The notes under the pieces were generated by a model, which saw only the letters and a program-made list of their open reading frames with translations, had not been told where the DNA came from and did not search any database. Below are positions 1 through 7,940 of a DNA stretch of 51,628 nucleotides, one piece after another. Origin of the DNA: Strigomonas culicis. Lineage: Eukaryota > Euglenozoa > Kinetoplastea > Trypanosomatida > Trypanosomatidae. The stretch is taken from positions 1-51,628 of the forward strand of contig AUXH01000060.1 in the NCBI GenBank assembly GCA_000482145.1, given 5' to 3'. The translations under genes were made by a program, and so were the position numbers. Position 1 is the stretch's first letter, and each line of letters opens with the position of its first letter.

Positions 1-457
1 AGTACGTCTTCACCGGCGCGGCCGGGGCGGGGGCGGCCGGGGCGGCCGCCGGAGCCTTGCGCTTGGGCTTGAAGGACATGGTGCGGCGGGTGGACGCGGC
101 GGCGGCGGGCTCAGCGACAGGCTCGGCGACGGCCTCGACGGGCTCGGCGGGGGCCTCCACAGCTGCGGCGGCCACGGGCTCGGCGGGGGCCTCCTGCGGC
201 GGGGCGACAGCCGCCGGCACCTCCGCGGCGGCGGCTGGGACCTCGCTGGGCGCCGCGGCCGCCTGCTGCTGCACCGCCGCGATGATCTCGGGCACGGCCG
301 CGGACTCTGGCTGCGCGACCTCCGCCGGGGCTGCCAGCGGCGGGGCCACGGGCTCCGGCGCGGCCATGGTGGCCATCGGCTGCGGGACAAACGGCTGCCG
401 GACACGGGCGGCGCCCGGGAGTTTGATCTTGCGAACCTTCTTCGTACGTGGAGCCAT
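1..457 (-). CDS. Ala/Pro-rich basic protein, N-terminal part only
   Basis: The frame starts with ATG at 457 and stays open to the left edge, so at least 152 residues are present and the C-terminus is missing. The first 20 residues are strongly basic (MAPRTKKVRKIKLPG). A long low-complexity stretch follows, made of Ala, Pro, Glu and Val with repeated AEPVA-type units, and then a second basic patch near residues 125-140 (STRRTMSFKPKRK). No folded domain is visible in this part. The composition would suit a nucleic-acid-associated or ribosomal-extension protein, but nothing identifies the family. The start is plausible because the leader upstream is AT-rich with no further in-frame coding signal. 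Confidence 0.6.
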   Translation of the reverse strand, partial: MAPRTKKVRKIKLPGAARVRQPFVPQPMATMAAPEPVAPPLAAPAEVAQPESAAVPEIIAAVQQQAAAAPSEVPAAAAEVPAAVAPPQEAPAEPVAAAAVEAPAEPVEAVAEPVAEPAAAASTRRTMSFKPKRKAPAAAPAAPAPAAPVKTY

Positions 458-1051
458 GTGGTGTTCGTGTGGTCTTTGGTTTATATATGGATATGTGTAT
501 GGTTTTTATGTTGAAGTCTATGTTCTTTTTTTTTAATAATAATAATGGTAGTATTAAAAGTTGGAAAACTAATGAGAAGGCGGAGAGAAATAAAAACAGA
601 TAGTACTCAAAAGAAGAAGAAAGTGTTCTTCATAAACAGAAGCAGTGCTACAAAAGGTCTTGTTTAGACTACAGGCAGCATTTGCTTCGCCTTCCGGCTT
701 TCCTTTCATATTTGATATATATGCGGCGCGGATGCCTTTTCAAAAAAAAAGATTTAAACCATTATAAGTGTGCAGGAGTTCTTGAAGCAGATTGTCTGAT
801 TGTAGTGCTTCTTGGCCAGACAGTGCACGCACGTTAAAGGAAAAACGTGGGATGGCTTGGACCACAGGGCGGCTTACCTTTACAATAAAACAAAACTAAG
901 AATTTATTTAAACATGAAATTAAAAAAGAAGAATGGAGGAGGCGAACAGGAAAAACACTAAGTAGACTAGTTCTTCCTTTCTTTGATCGTCCTTCTCTAC
1001 TATTTTATTATTATTGTTTTATTTGTTTTTCAAGCACTGGCACACAGTATA
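458..1051. other. Intergenic spacer, 594 bp
   Basis: This is the 3' UTR of the RRM gene plus the leader of the Ala/Pro-rich gene. It is AT-rich with homopolymer A and T runs. A moderately GC-rich patch at about 770-900 is open in two minus-strand frames over roughly 40-50 codons, but it has no start codon and no clear family; I do not call it a gene. Confidence 0.6.
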
Positions 1052-1585
1052 CTAGGAAGCAATGTTGAGCTGCTGCTGCATGCCCATCGTCTGCATCTGC
1101 AGTATCACCTGCCGCACGAGGTCCTCGGAGGAGGGCGACGGGCTGACGCCGGCGGACACGGACCACCCGTTGCTCGTGGAGGGCACCTTCTTCATGCCCG
1201 CGGTGGGCGTGCGGCGCGACACCTCCGCGCGGCGCTTCTGCCACTGGCCGTACGGCGTCGTCTGCGGCGACTTGTCGGCGTAGCTGACCTGGATGTAGCG
1301 GCGCCGCGACTCGTCGTCGTCGAGGGAGAAGCTGAACTTGTTGTGCAGGGCCGCGATGGCCGCGTCGGCCTCCTCCGTCTTCTCGTACCAGATGAAGGCG
1401 GTGGGGATGCGGCGCTCCTCGTTGGGCGTCACGGTGGTGGAGTGGCGCACCACGTTGAGGTGCAGCACGCGGCCGAAGGAGCCGAACACCGGGAAGAGGT
1501 CTAACTCCGTCACATAGGGCTCCAGCTGGCCGACGAAGAGGCGCGCGGTGGAGTGCTCATGAGCGTACCGGCTGGGCTTCATCAT
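1052..1585 (-). CDS. Single-RRM RNA-binding protein
   Basis: A 177-residue protein with one RNA-recognition motif at about residues 14-105. The RNP2 strand is LFVGQL (16-21) and an RNP1-like strand RRIPTAFIWYE lies at about 58-68; the usual Gly/Phe pattern of RNP1 is altered, although an aromatic residue remains. The C-terminal third is Ser/Thr/Pro-rich and ends in a Met/Gln-rich segment (ILQMQTMGMQQQ). Small single-RRM proteins are numerous in trypanosomatids and mostly control mRNA stability or translation through 3' UTR elements. That role is inferred from the family; the target RNAs are unknown. Two adjacent Met codons start the frame. A long minus-strand pyrimidine tract at about 1663-1695 fits a trans-splice signal upstream. 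Confidence 0.85.
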   Translation of the reverse strand: MMKPSRYAHEHSTARLFVGQLEPYVTELDLFPVFGSFGRVLHLNVVRHSTTVTPNEERRIPTAFIWYEKTEEADAAIAALHNKFSFSLDDDESRRRYIQVSYADKSPQTTPYGQWQKRRAEVSRRTPTAGMKKVPSTSNGWSVSAGVSPSPSSEDLVRQVILQMQTMGMQQQLNIAS

Positions 1586-1853
1586 GACAAGACGAAGAGG
1601 GGCGATTAGGAATGTAGCGGTGGGGAGAGGGGATTGCTAAGGAAGGCAAGTGCACACAGTCGCGCAGAGAGAAGAGGGAAGAGATAAGGCGAGAGAGAAA
1701 ACACAAGACAGCACACAATGGACACCCACACGACACACATCAAGTTTGAACTGTGCTGAACACGTTTTTTTCTATTCCCTTTGTTAGAGTCTATACTCTA
1801 GTCATACAAAGCAGAACAAGACCAACACACCCACACCTGCACAGGGGCCACTC

Positions 1854-2171
1854 CTAATCAGCAAAGAAGTCAAGAGCCTCCTCGTCCACGTTGTCATCCC
1901 AGTCCGCGTCGTGCAGCTCCGTCGGGGGAGGGAGCTCCTCCGCCCTGTGAGCGGCGGCGGCGGGCGTGGGCGGCGGCGCGGCCGCTACGCGGAGGTTCAC
2001 CGGGGACACGTACGCCTCCCCCCGCCGGCTGTTCAGCCGTATGCAGTGTTGCCAGTGTTGCGTCGCATTCTTTTTGGGCACCGTGCCATCCGCCTCTGGT
2101 GACACCGCGGGAGCCTCGATGTGACATGGCTCAGGCTGATAGACTAATTCAAATGCAATCGACTTGGACAT
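1854..2171 (-). CDS. Small acidic-tailed protein, unknown
   Basis: A 105-residue open frame between two well-supported genes, on the same strand and GC-rich like its neighbours, so probably real. Residues 62-85 are Ala/Pro-rich. The C-terminus is acidic with spaced aromatics (DADWDDNVDEEALDFFAD). That tail recalls acidic Trp-containing docking peptides such as those of DSS1/Sem1, but the basic C-terminal helix of that family is absent and the N-terminus has no counterpart, so I give no family. A short linear motif binding a partner protein is the most that can be suggested. Confidence 0.55.
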   Translation of the reverse strand: MSKSIAFELVYQPEPCHIEAPAVSPEADGTVPKKNATQHWQHCIRLNSRRGEAYVSPVNLRVAAAPPPTPAAAAHRAEELPPPTELHDADWDDNVDEEALDFFAD

Positions 2172-2602
2172 CTAGACCGAAAGAAAGGAAAGGGAGAGGA
2201 GAATGATTTTTATTCCACATAGACGATTACTTTCCGTGTTGAAGTATTCTTCTGCAGATGTACGTGCCGCGTCCGCTGTTTACCACTGCAAAAAAGAAAG
2301 AAGAGATATAGAAAATGATAACATCAAGACCGAAAAAAGGAAAAGAGTGCATATTCTCTATTTACAGACCCACAGCTTTTTATAGGCTATGAGAATAGGA
2401 ACTTTTGATAATATCTGCATTGCATTGTATTACACTTCGATTGGAAACATTGGATTAAAATATATAGGTATAAGTTCCAAAGAAAAAAATGGAAGTGTGC
2501 AATTGTGGCTTATGTATATTATTGTCAAAAAAGGAAAAATAAAAAATGGAAAACAGTATTACATTAACACATGTGGAGTTGAAGGCCTTTCCTGCACCCG
2601 TC
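2172..2602. other. Intergenic spacer, 431 bp
   Basis: AT-rich sequence between the KH-Smr gene and the small acidic protein gene. It has short A/T homopolymers and no domain-bearing frame on either strand; I see no RNA gene or repeat in it. Confidence 0.6.
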
Positions 2603-3865
2603 TTACATCGTGGCGCAGCAGCCAGTCTTTTCCTTGTCCTTCTTGTCCTTCTTGTCCTTCTTGTCCTTCTTGTCCTTCTTGTCCTTCTTGTCCTTCTTGT
2701 CCTTCTTGCCGCTCTTTTCGTCTTGGGGCTTCTTGTCGCTCTTCGCGTCGACCTCGGCAGGGCTCTTCTTGACGCTGTCCGGCTGGACAGGCTCGTGCTC
2801 CTCCTTCACCTCCTGTGTGGCCCATTCCGCCGGCGCCTCGTCCTTCACCGGCGTCAACGGCTCGCGAGTGCGACGCTCGGCGCGGTCGCTGCGGCGACTG
2901 GAGCGGCGCTGACGGACGGACTCTGGCATGGGCACGAACACCCGTGTCGCCACCTCGTCCTCCTCGATCTCCCTGGCGGCTCTACGCTCGCTCTGCTCCT
3001 GCGCCTGAGCGGGCATCGGGACGGTCACCTTCTCATGGTCGTGGTGCGCGGCACCAGTGGGGTTGTGCTGGTCAGACCGCGCCTCCTGGTCGGCGGCGGC
3101 GGGTGCCTTCTCACCCTCAGCAGCAGGCTTAGCCGCTTCGTCCTCCGTCTTTGCCTTCTTGGCGGGCGCCTCCGCTCCTGTGCCCGGCACTCGCACCAGG
3201 AACGAGCCGGCCGAGGCCGCCTCGTAGGCGAACTGCCTCTGCTTGAGGTAGTCCTCGGTCGCGCCCTTCAGCTTCTGCTTCCCGGGGGCGGAGTGGTGGC
3301 CGGCGCCGGGGATGACCTCGAACTCGGTCACCGTGCCGGCGGGCTTCGCCTCCAGCAGCGCCACGCGCTCCTGCAGCATCTCGATCGCCTCCTCCTCCCG
3401 CAGCCCGTGCATATCAAAGTAGTCGTCGCCCTTGCCCTTGTCCTCGTTGTTGTACCTCGCGATGGCCCGCGCGGCCTCCCGGTGCTTCTGCTCCATCAGC
3501 GCCCCGGAGGCCTTCGCGGCGGCGGCCAGCTCGTTCGCGCCGTCATGGTCGCCGGCGCTGCGCTTCGCGGTCGCCTCGTCGTACAGCGCGAAGCGCTTGT
3601 CGCCGGCGTCGTTCGCCTCCTTGCGTAGGCGCGCGCCCTCCGGGCCCTCGTAGTCGGGATTCTCCTGGTTCGAGATGATCTGGCGCACCTCGGCCTCGGC
3701 CGCGGCCACCTTCGCGTCATCGTCCGCGGTGATCTTCACCTGCGGCCCGTCGATGATCTCCAGCTTGGCGCCGGACTTCTCCTGGATCTCCTTGATCGTG
3801 GCGCCGCCCTTGCCGACGATGTGCCCGATCTGGACCTTCGTGATGGAAATGCACTTTTCTCCCAT
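2603..3865 (-). CDS. KH-DUF1771-Smr protein with poly-Lys tail and CaaX end
   Basis: A 420-residue protein. A KH domain (about 5-67) has an intact GKGG loop at 18-21, expected to bind single-stranded RNA. A DUF1771 helical segment follows (about 71-140). An Smr domain covers about 147-226, with DMHGLR at 151-156 and GAGHHS at 187-192, the pattern of Smr nuclease domains. Residues 230-385 are disordered and charged. The tail is a Lys/Asp repeat of DKK units and the last five residues are CCATM, so C417-A-T-M is a possible CaaX prenylation box. I start at Met 3865; the frame extends 25 codons further, but those are AT-rich and a splice-acceptor-like site lies at 3902. RNA binding and possible endonuclease activity are inferred from the domains; membrane attachment is a hypothesis. 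Confidence 0.85.
   Translation of the reverse strand: MGEKCISITKVQIGHIVGKGGATIKEIQEKSGAKLEIIDGPQVKITADDDAKVAAAEAEVRQIISNQENPDYEGPEGARLRKEANDAGDKRFALYDEATAKRSAGDHDGANELAAAAKASGALMEQKHREAARAIARYNNEDKGKGDDYFDMHGLREEEAIEMLQERVALLEAKPAGTVTEFEVIPGAGHHSAPGKQKLKGATEDYLKQRQFAYEAASAGSFLVRVPGTGAEAPAKKAKTEDEAAKPAAEGEKAPAAADQEARSDQHNPTGAAHHDHEKVTVPMPAQAQEQSERRAAREIEEDEVATRVFVPMPESVRQRRSSRRSDRAERRTREPLTPVKDEAPAEWATQEVKEEHEPVQPDSVKKSPAEVDAKSDKKPQDEKSGKKDKKDKKDKKDKKDKKDKKDKKDKEKTGCCATM
2633..2704 (-). repeat. Eight exact 9-bp units encoding DKK repeats
   Basis: The plus-strand unit cttgtcctt is repeated eight times without change, inside the coding region near its 3' end. On the coding strand it gives an alternating Lys-Lys-Asp tail. 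Perfect 9-bp periodicity suggests recent expansion and likely length variation between strains. Confidence 0.9.
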
Positions 3866-3900
3866 GTTGTAGCGGTGCGCGAAGTGGATGATGAAAGGAT

Positions 3901-3929
3901 GCTTTTTGAAAGAGAGAGAGAGGAAGAGA
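3901..3929 (-). promoter_or_regulatory. Trans-splice acceptor of the KH-Smr gene
   Basis: On the minus strand a tract of C and T (about 3929-3909) is followed by AAAAAG, with AG at 3903-3902. An mRNA starting at 3901 would have a 36-nt leader before ATG at 3865. The site falls inside the longer open frame, which supports the internal start. Confidence 0.5.
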
Positions 3930-3971
3930 CTAGAAAACATAAAGCAACCGCAGCAGCGCCTTTTGCGTCTG

Positions 3972-3993
3972 CACCACCACCACCACCACCACC
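3972..3993. repeat. Trinucleotide repeat (CAC)7
   Basis: Seven units of CAC on the plus strand, reading GTG/GGT on the transcribed strand, in the spacer between the MAF1 and KH-Smr genes. It is not translated in either gene. Confidence 0.85.
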
Positions 3994-4151
3994 AAAAAGA
4001 GTAACAGCGAGCGGATGAGGTACACCGTCATGGACAGGGCCTTGTTATGACAGAGAGCCTTTCGTGGGCAATACATTGTAATATACAGCTGAAGAAAAAA
4101 AAAAAGAACGTAATAGTATCGGCAGAAAAACAACAAAAAAATGGCATTTCT

Positions 4152-4961
4152 CTAATAGCCATAGAAGTCTCTATTTTTGCCGACCCACTCGGCGTCCTCC
4201 GGCTCCGGGCTGCTTGCGTACCGGGCGCTGTCCTCCGTGTCCTCGTCGCGCGCGTACTGCAGCGTCTCCACAGGCATGTAGCCGTCGTCGCCGCGGTACA
4301 TGTTGCCCTCCGCGTAGATGAGAAGGGAGACGAGCACCTTTTTGCGCTTGTTGTAGAGGAAGAAGTGGTGGGAGAAGACGGAGTTGCCCGCCATGGGGTC
4401 GCTGGGCGAGCTGAACTGGTAGTACTCGCACCCCTGCGCGCCGTCCAGCACCTGCTCCTCGATGGCGGGCCAGAAGTGCTGGACGGCGGGGCCGCACACG
4501 TCGGGGAGGGACTGCAGGTAGAGCTGCACCTCGTTCTTGACGTGCGCCTCCTGCAGGGCAACGAAGTCGCTCTCGGTCAGGACGGAGAAGTCGTAGCCGT
4601 CGTCGCAGTACAGGCAGTTGAGCGCGGCCACAAGGTACACCAGCCGCTCGTCGATGTCCTCCGCGTGCACCGGCTGCGTCGGCGTGTACGGCCCCTCCGC
4701 GGTGCTGCCCAGCACGAGCGGCGGCATCGCGTCGGCGGCGAACGTGCCTGCCGCCGCCGCCACCACCGGGACCGGGGAGATGACGGGCGTCGTGTGCAGG
4801 CTGTTCAGGTTCATGGCGATGTCCGAGGCGATCTGCTTCTCCTCCCTGGTGTGCCTGCAGGTGAACGCTTCCAGCCGGATGTTGAGGATGCAGCCCTGCG
4901 CCTCGACCGCTTGGAGAAGGGAGTTGATGGACTCGAAGCTCTGCAGCGGGATGAATTTCAT
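4152..4961 (-). CDS. MAF1: MAF1, repressor of RNA polymerase III
   Basis: A 269-residue protein matching Maf1 end to end. The start MKFIPLQSFESINSLL corresponds to the conserved first strand and helix. A variable Ala/Pro linker lies at about 60-95, then the second conserved block with YDFSVL and the signature FFLYNKRKKVLV near residue 205. The acidic tail (DEDTEDSARYASS, PEPEDAEW) is also typical. Maf1 binds RNA polymerase III and blocks tRNA and 5S transcription when nutrients are short; in other eukaryotes phosphorylation keeps it inactive. The linker contains Ser/Thr-Pro sites that could be phosphorylated, which is inference. The start lies close to the end of an AT-rich leader and no earlier in-frame Met looks coding. 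Confidence 0.93.
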   Translation of the reverse strand: MKFIPLQSFESINSLLQAVEAQGCILNIRLEAFTCRHTREEKQIASDIAMNLNSLHTTPVISPVPVVAAAAGTFAADAMPPLVLGSTAEGPYTPTQPVHAEDIDERLVYLVAALNCLYCDDGYDFSVLTESDFVALQEAHVKNEVQLYLQSLPDVCGPAVQHFWPAIEEQVLDGAQGCEYYQFSSPSDPMAGNSVFSHHFFLYNKRKKVLVSLLIYAEGNMYRGDDGYMPVETLQYARDEDTEDSARYASSPEPEDAEWVGKNRDFYGY

Positions 4962-5307
4962 TCTGTCTCTGTATGGATGTGTATATGGATAATGCTAAGA
5001 TGTGTATAAGATTGGTATATTCTATTTGTTCTTTGAAAGCAGACAGTTGGCAACGACTAAAAGAAGAATGCGGCAAAAGGAGAAGGAAGCAGGCTCTCCA
5101 CAAACGCAAGAAACGAAGAACTACACAGGCACATTTGTCATTGTATATGGATAGCGGGTATCCGTTTCTGTTCCTCTTTTGTGATTAGTTATGTTTCTAT
5201 AGGTCAACACGGAAGACTCTACCTGATATATCTATTTCGAGAGAGAGATGTATCAACATATTCTATGGATTCTTCATATATCTAGTTCATTGAAAGAGCA
5301 TCACAAT
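4962..5307. other. Intergenic spacer, 346 bp
   Basis: AT-rich spacer between the HMG-like gene and MAF1. It has several purine-rich plus-strand runs, meaning pyrimidine-rich tracts on the transcribed strand, as expected for trans-splicing. I see no gene, RNA or repeat in it. Confidence 0.6.
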
Positions 5308-6570
5308 CTATCTTTTCTTCGTTTTCTTCTTGCTGGGCTTTGCCGCGACCTTTTTCTTGGGCATGCGACTCTTCTTGAGGACCGTCTTCTTCCGCTTCAG
5401 CAGGCTAAGGTCGATCCGCGGAAGAGGGATGGACTTTGGCGTGCCGTGCGTGGCCCTCGTCGATACCGCCTTCTTCCGCCCTCCCGCCGCCTTGGGCGTG
5501 GCGGCCCTCGGCGCGACCTTTCTGCCCTTCTTCGCCTGCGGCTTGCGTCCCTTGGCCTTGGCGGGCTTCGGGGCGGCCCTCTGCTTGACCGTCTTCTTCG
5601 CCGTCTTGACTACGGTGCTGCGCCGCGCCCCCCCGCCGCGCGCGGGCCGCGACGGCTCGGCGTCGTCGTCGTCGGCCTCCTCCCCCCCCTCCTCCTCCTC
5701 GGCCGCGGGCTCGCCCTTGGGCACGGCCTCTTTCCTGTGGGTCCGCTGGCGCATCCAGGGCCGCCCGGTGAGAGAGATGTGGGCCACCTCCGGCAGCTGC
5801 CCCTGCCGCGCCATCTCGGCCGTGCCCTCCCGCATCTGGCTGCAGAAGGTCTCGAAGCGCGTGAGCCCCGAGGAGAGCTGCTGCTTCATCTGCTGCCGCA
5901 GGTTCGTGTTGTACCGCGCGGCGGCCTCGTAGTGCTTCTTGTCGGCGAAGGGCATGTTGTGGTAGTTCTTGTGGCAGGCGAGCACGAACATCTTGTCCTC
6001 CGCCTTGCCGCTGCGGCGCCGCTCCAGCGTCACCTCCTTGATGTACACGTCCACGCCCGTCGCGGGCAGCGCCGGCTCGACGGGCGTCTCCAGCAGCAGC
6101 CACGGGCTCTCCATGTACGTGAAGAGCTCCTTGATGCGCGTGTTCTGCTTCTCCTCCTCGTTCTTGCGACGCGACGTCACCTCCTTGTGGCGCCGCTGCA
6201 GCGCCTCGATCTCGGCGTCGATGTGGTTCAGCAGGAAGTGGTACGCGGAGGCGGAGCCCTCCTTGGGCGCGGTCGGCTCGCCGGGCGGGAGGCCGGCGGG
6301 CGGGCCCCCCGTGCTGCTAAGGCTGTCCAACGGCTCGTGCCGCGGCTCGCCCTGCGCGAGGCCCTCCTCGTCGTCGTCCACGTCGTCCATGTCGGGCCCG
6401 GCGTAGATGGGCTCGCCCTCCGCCACGGTCGTGACGCGGGCCGCGCCGGCCCCGGCCCCTAGGACGGGCGGGACGCCCTCTCCCCCGTGGCGGAGGGGCT
6501 TGGCCTTGAACATGACGGGCCGCCGCAGCGACGGCGTCTTCTCCAGCCAGCGCACGCCTATGCGCAGCAT
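5308..6570 (-). CDS. HMG-box-like basic DNA-binding protein
   Basis: A 420-residue protein from Met 6570. The N-terminus (MLRIGVRWLEKTPSLRRP) is basic and hydrophobic, like a mitochondrial presequence. An acidic segment follows at 60-70. Residues about 166-235 fit an HMG box: Pro start, VYIKEV helix, then NYHNMPFADKKHYEAAARY, matching the W-x3-P and K-x2-Y-x3-A spacing with Tyr in place of Trp. A weaker box-like helix occurs at about 105-155. A second acidic stretch (about 300-315) precedes a 110-residue Lys/Ala/Pro-rich tail ending KKKTKKR. Kinetoplast-associated proteins with HMG boxes organise mitochondrial DNA, and this is the closest role; a nuclear HMG protein is the alternative. A splice acceptor at 6598 supports the start. 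Confidence 0.6.
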   Translation of the reverse strand: MLRIGVRWLEKTPSLRRPVMFKAKPLRHGGEGVPPVLGAGAGAARVTTVAEGEPIYAGPDMDDVDDDEEGLAQGEPRHEPLDSLSSTGGPPAGLPPGEPTAPKEGSASAYHFLLNHIDAEIEALQRRHKEVTSRRKNEEEKQNTRIKELFTYMESPWLLLETPVEPALPATGVDVYIKEVTLERRRSGKAEDKMFVLACHKNYHNMPFADKKHYEAAARYNTNLRQQMKQQLSSGLTRFETFCSQMREGTAEMARQGQLPEVAHISLTGRPWMRQRTHRKEAVPKGEPAAEEEEGGEEADDDDAEPSRPARGGGARRSTVVKTAKKTVKQRAAPKPAKAKGRKPQAKKGRKVAPRAATPKAAGGRKKAVSTRATHGTPKSIPLPRIDLSLLKRKKTVLKKSRMPKKKVAAKPSKKKTKKR

Positions 6571-6912
6571 CCGCTCTTGGTGTTCTATGGATAGTTTCTG
6601 GCGCGTCAGTGCAGCCGTGGGAGAAGGTAAAAAGAGATGAAAGGTGAGGAGTGCATTTCGGTTTGACAGAAGCACATGGACAACTGGAAAAAATAAAAAA
6701 AAACATATAGATATAGACTATTTACAAAGGTTCACCATGCTAGAGGATACGCGTTTTGGTTTAGTTATGCTTTTGGTTGCAACAAATCGATAATTCGAAT
6801 CTTTGTTTGATATTATTGATGCATTAATAGTAATAGCACTACATAGTTGGTTATAGAGGGGAGGGGGAGGAAGGCAAGAGCCCCTGGACCGGTGCAGGCT
6901 TGTGTGCGTCGA
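6571..6912. other. Intergenic spacer, 342 bp
   Basis: Contains the trans-splice signal of the HMG-like gene at its left end and AT-rich 3' UTR sequence of the four-TM gene. No other feature is visible. Confidence 0.6.
6597..6640 (-). promoter_or_regulatory. Trans-splice acceptor of the HMG-like gene
   Basis: The minus strand has a pyrimidine-rich tract at about 6640-6619, a short GC spacer, and then CAG at 6600-6598. This would leave a 27-nt leader before ATG 6570 and exclude the 35 extra codons upstream. Confidence 0.45.
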
Positions 6913-7701
6913 CTAGACCAGCGCGCTGTAGCCGTCGTCGAGCCCCATCGCCTGCTTGGACTCCTTGCTGCCGGGGACGTGCACGCGGGAGAGGTCGACC
7001 TCGCCGCGCATCAGCTGCGTCTGGCGCTGCACGCTGCCGAAGTGCCGCTCGATCTTCATGAGGCGGTGCGCCATGTAGGCGCCGGAGCCGAACATGCAGA
7101 AGGCGATGAGCCACGCGCCGGGGCCCAGGAGCGCGACCGCGGCCATGACGAAGATGAAGTCGACGCGAAACCACATCATGGAGATCCACTGCGTCTTGGA
7201 CATGTCCGCGGCCTGCGACAGATTGAACGAGCGCACCGCGTAGAGGCCCGCCGCCGCGATGCCGGACAGCGTCACGAGGAGGGACAGCGCCGTGGGCACG
7301 GTCCACAGCGTCCAGCCCAGCAGGCCGGAGGCGACCAGCGTCAGCAGGGCCAGCACCGGCGCGAGCACGCTGCAGAGCACGACCGTCGTGTGGATGGGGT
7401 TCGCGCGGAAGGAGGAGGCGCCGAGGACGGACGGGGCGGCCTCCGCGCTCGCGTAGGTCTCCCTGGCACCCGCGCCGTCCTGGCCAGCGAGGCGCTGGCG
7501 ACCCTCCTGCAGGAAGTTCACCGCCGTGACGGTGAGGTTCTCGAAGGCGGCGGTCGTGTCGACCTCGGGCGACTCGGTGGGGGCGCACTCCTCCAGCTCC
7601 GGGTGGGCGTCGCGCTGCGAGGAGAGGTAGCGCGCGTAGTAGAGGTCGGCCACGAAATAGACCAGCAGCGACAGCAGCCCAACGGTCTGTAAGGCGACCA
7701 T
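6913..7701 (-). CDS. Four-pass membrane protein, unknown family
   Basis: A 262-residue protein. Hydrophobic segments lie at about 3-19, 104-126, 130-155 and 179-205; the first could be a signal anchor. Residues 28-100 form a polar loop with one NLT glycosylation sequon at 55-57. The C-terminal 55 residues are polar, with a basic run (AHRLMKIERHFGSVQRQ) after the last membrane segment, and end DDGYSALV. I do not recognise the family. It is GC-rich like its neighbours and has a strong splice acceptor just upstream, so it is very likely expressed. Membrane location is well supported; organelle and function are not. Confidence 0.75.
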   Translation of the reverse strand: MVALQTVGLLSLLVYFVADLYYARYLSSQRDAHPELEECAPTESPEVDTTAAFENLTVTAVNFLQEGRQRLAGQDGAGARETYASAEAAPSVLGASSFRANPIHTTVVLCSVLAPVLALLTLVASGLLGWTLWTVPTALSLLVTLSGIAAAGLYAVRSFNLSQAADMSKTQWISMMWFRVDFIFVMAAVALLGPGAWLIAFCMFGSGAYMAHRLMKIERHFGSVQRQTQLMRGEVDLSRVHVPGSKESKQAMGLDDGYSALV

Positions 7702-7747
7702 TGTGGGCTATGAATAGCGGTTCTTTTTTAAAACTTCAAGAATAGCA

Positions 7748-7778
7748 ACTATGAAGAGAGAGAGAGAGAGAGAGAGAG
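7748..7778 (-). promoter_or_regulatory. (AG)12 repeat forming a trans-splice acceptor
   Basis: The plus strand has (AG)12 at 7755-7778, an uninterrupted CT tract on the transcribed strand, followed by TTCATAG with AG at 7750-7749. This is the cleanest trans-splice acceptor in the window and gives a 47-nt leader for the four-TM protein gene. Confidence 0.65.
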
Positions 7779-7940
7779 CAGGAGAGCCATAGTTCGAAGA
7801 AAAAAAAAGCATGAGAGAAAGCTACCACGTCATCTCCAGATGCGTCGCAGACTGCCGCTGCATACCGGATGGCACAAGTCGGTTAAATAGGTGACTACAC
7901 GGCACAACGTTGCTTGGATCGCCCGCAACCCCCCGCCAGC

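Noticed and set aside
57..536. Plus-strand 159-codon frame at the left edge
   Set aside because: It is the complement of the Ala/Pro-rich minus-strand gene; the GC-rich repeats keep the opposite strand open. The Cys/Gly/Ala content looks like a shadow.
770..900. Minus-strand frame with CVHC and CFKNSC pairs in the RRM 3' UTR
   Set aside because: It suggests a zinc finger, but it has no start codon, covers only about 40 codons, and a second frame over the same bases is equally open.
1894..2127. Second minus-strand frame overlapping the small acidic protein
   Set aside because: Its Gly/Arg-rich translation is the shadow of the GC-rich frame; the 105-residue frame has the better start and end.
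2389..3628. Plus-strand Leu/Val-rich and Ser/Cys-rich frames opposite the KH-Smr gene
   Set aside because: They read the complement of Lys/Asp repeats and charged helices; the KH and Smr motifs decide for the minus strand.
6796..6802. ttcgaat as a possible tRNA T-loop
   Set aside because: No acceptor stem or A-box-like sequence at the right distance on either strand; the same applies to similar matches near 22474 and 42493.
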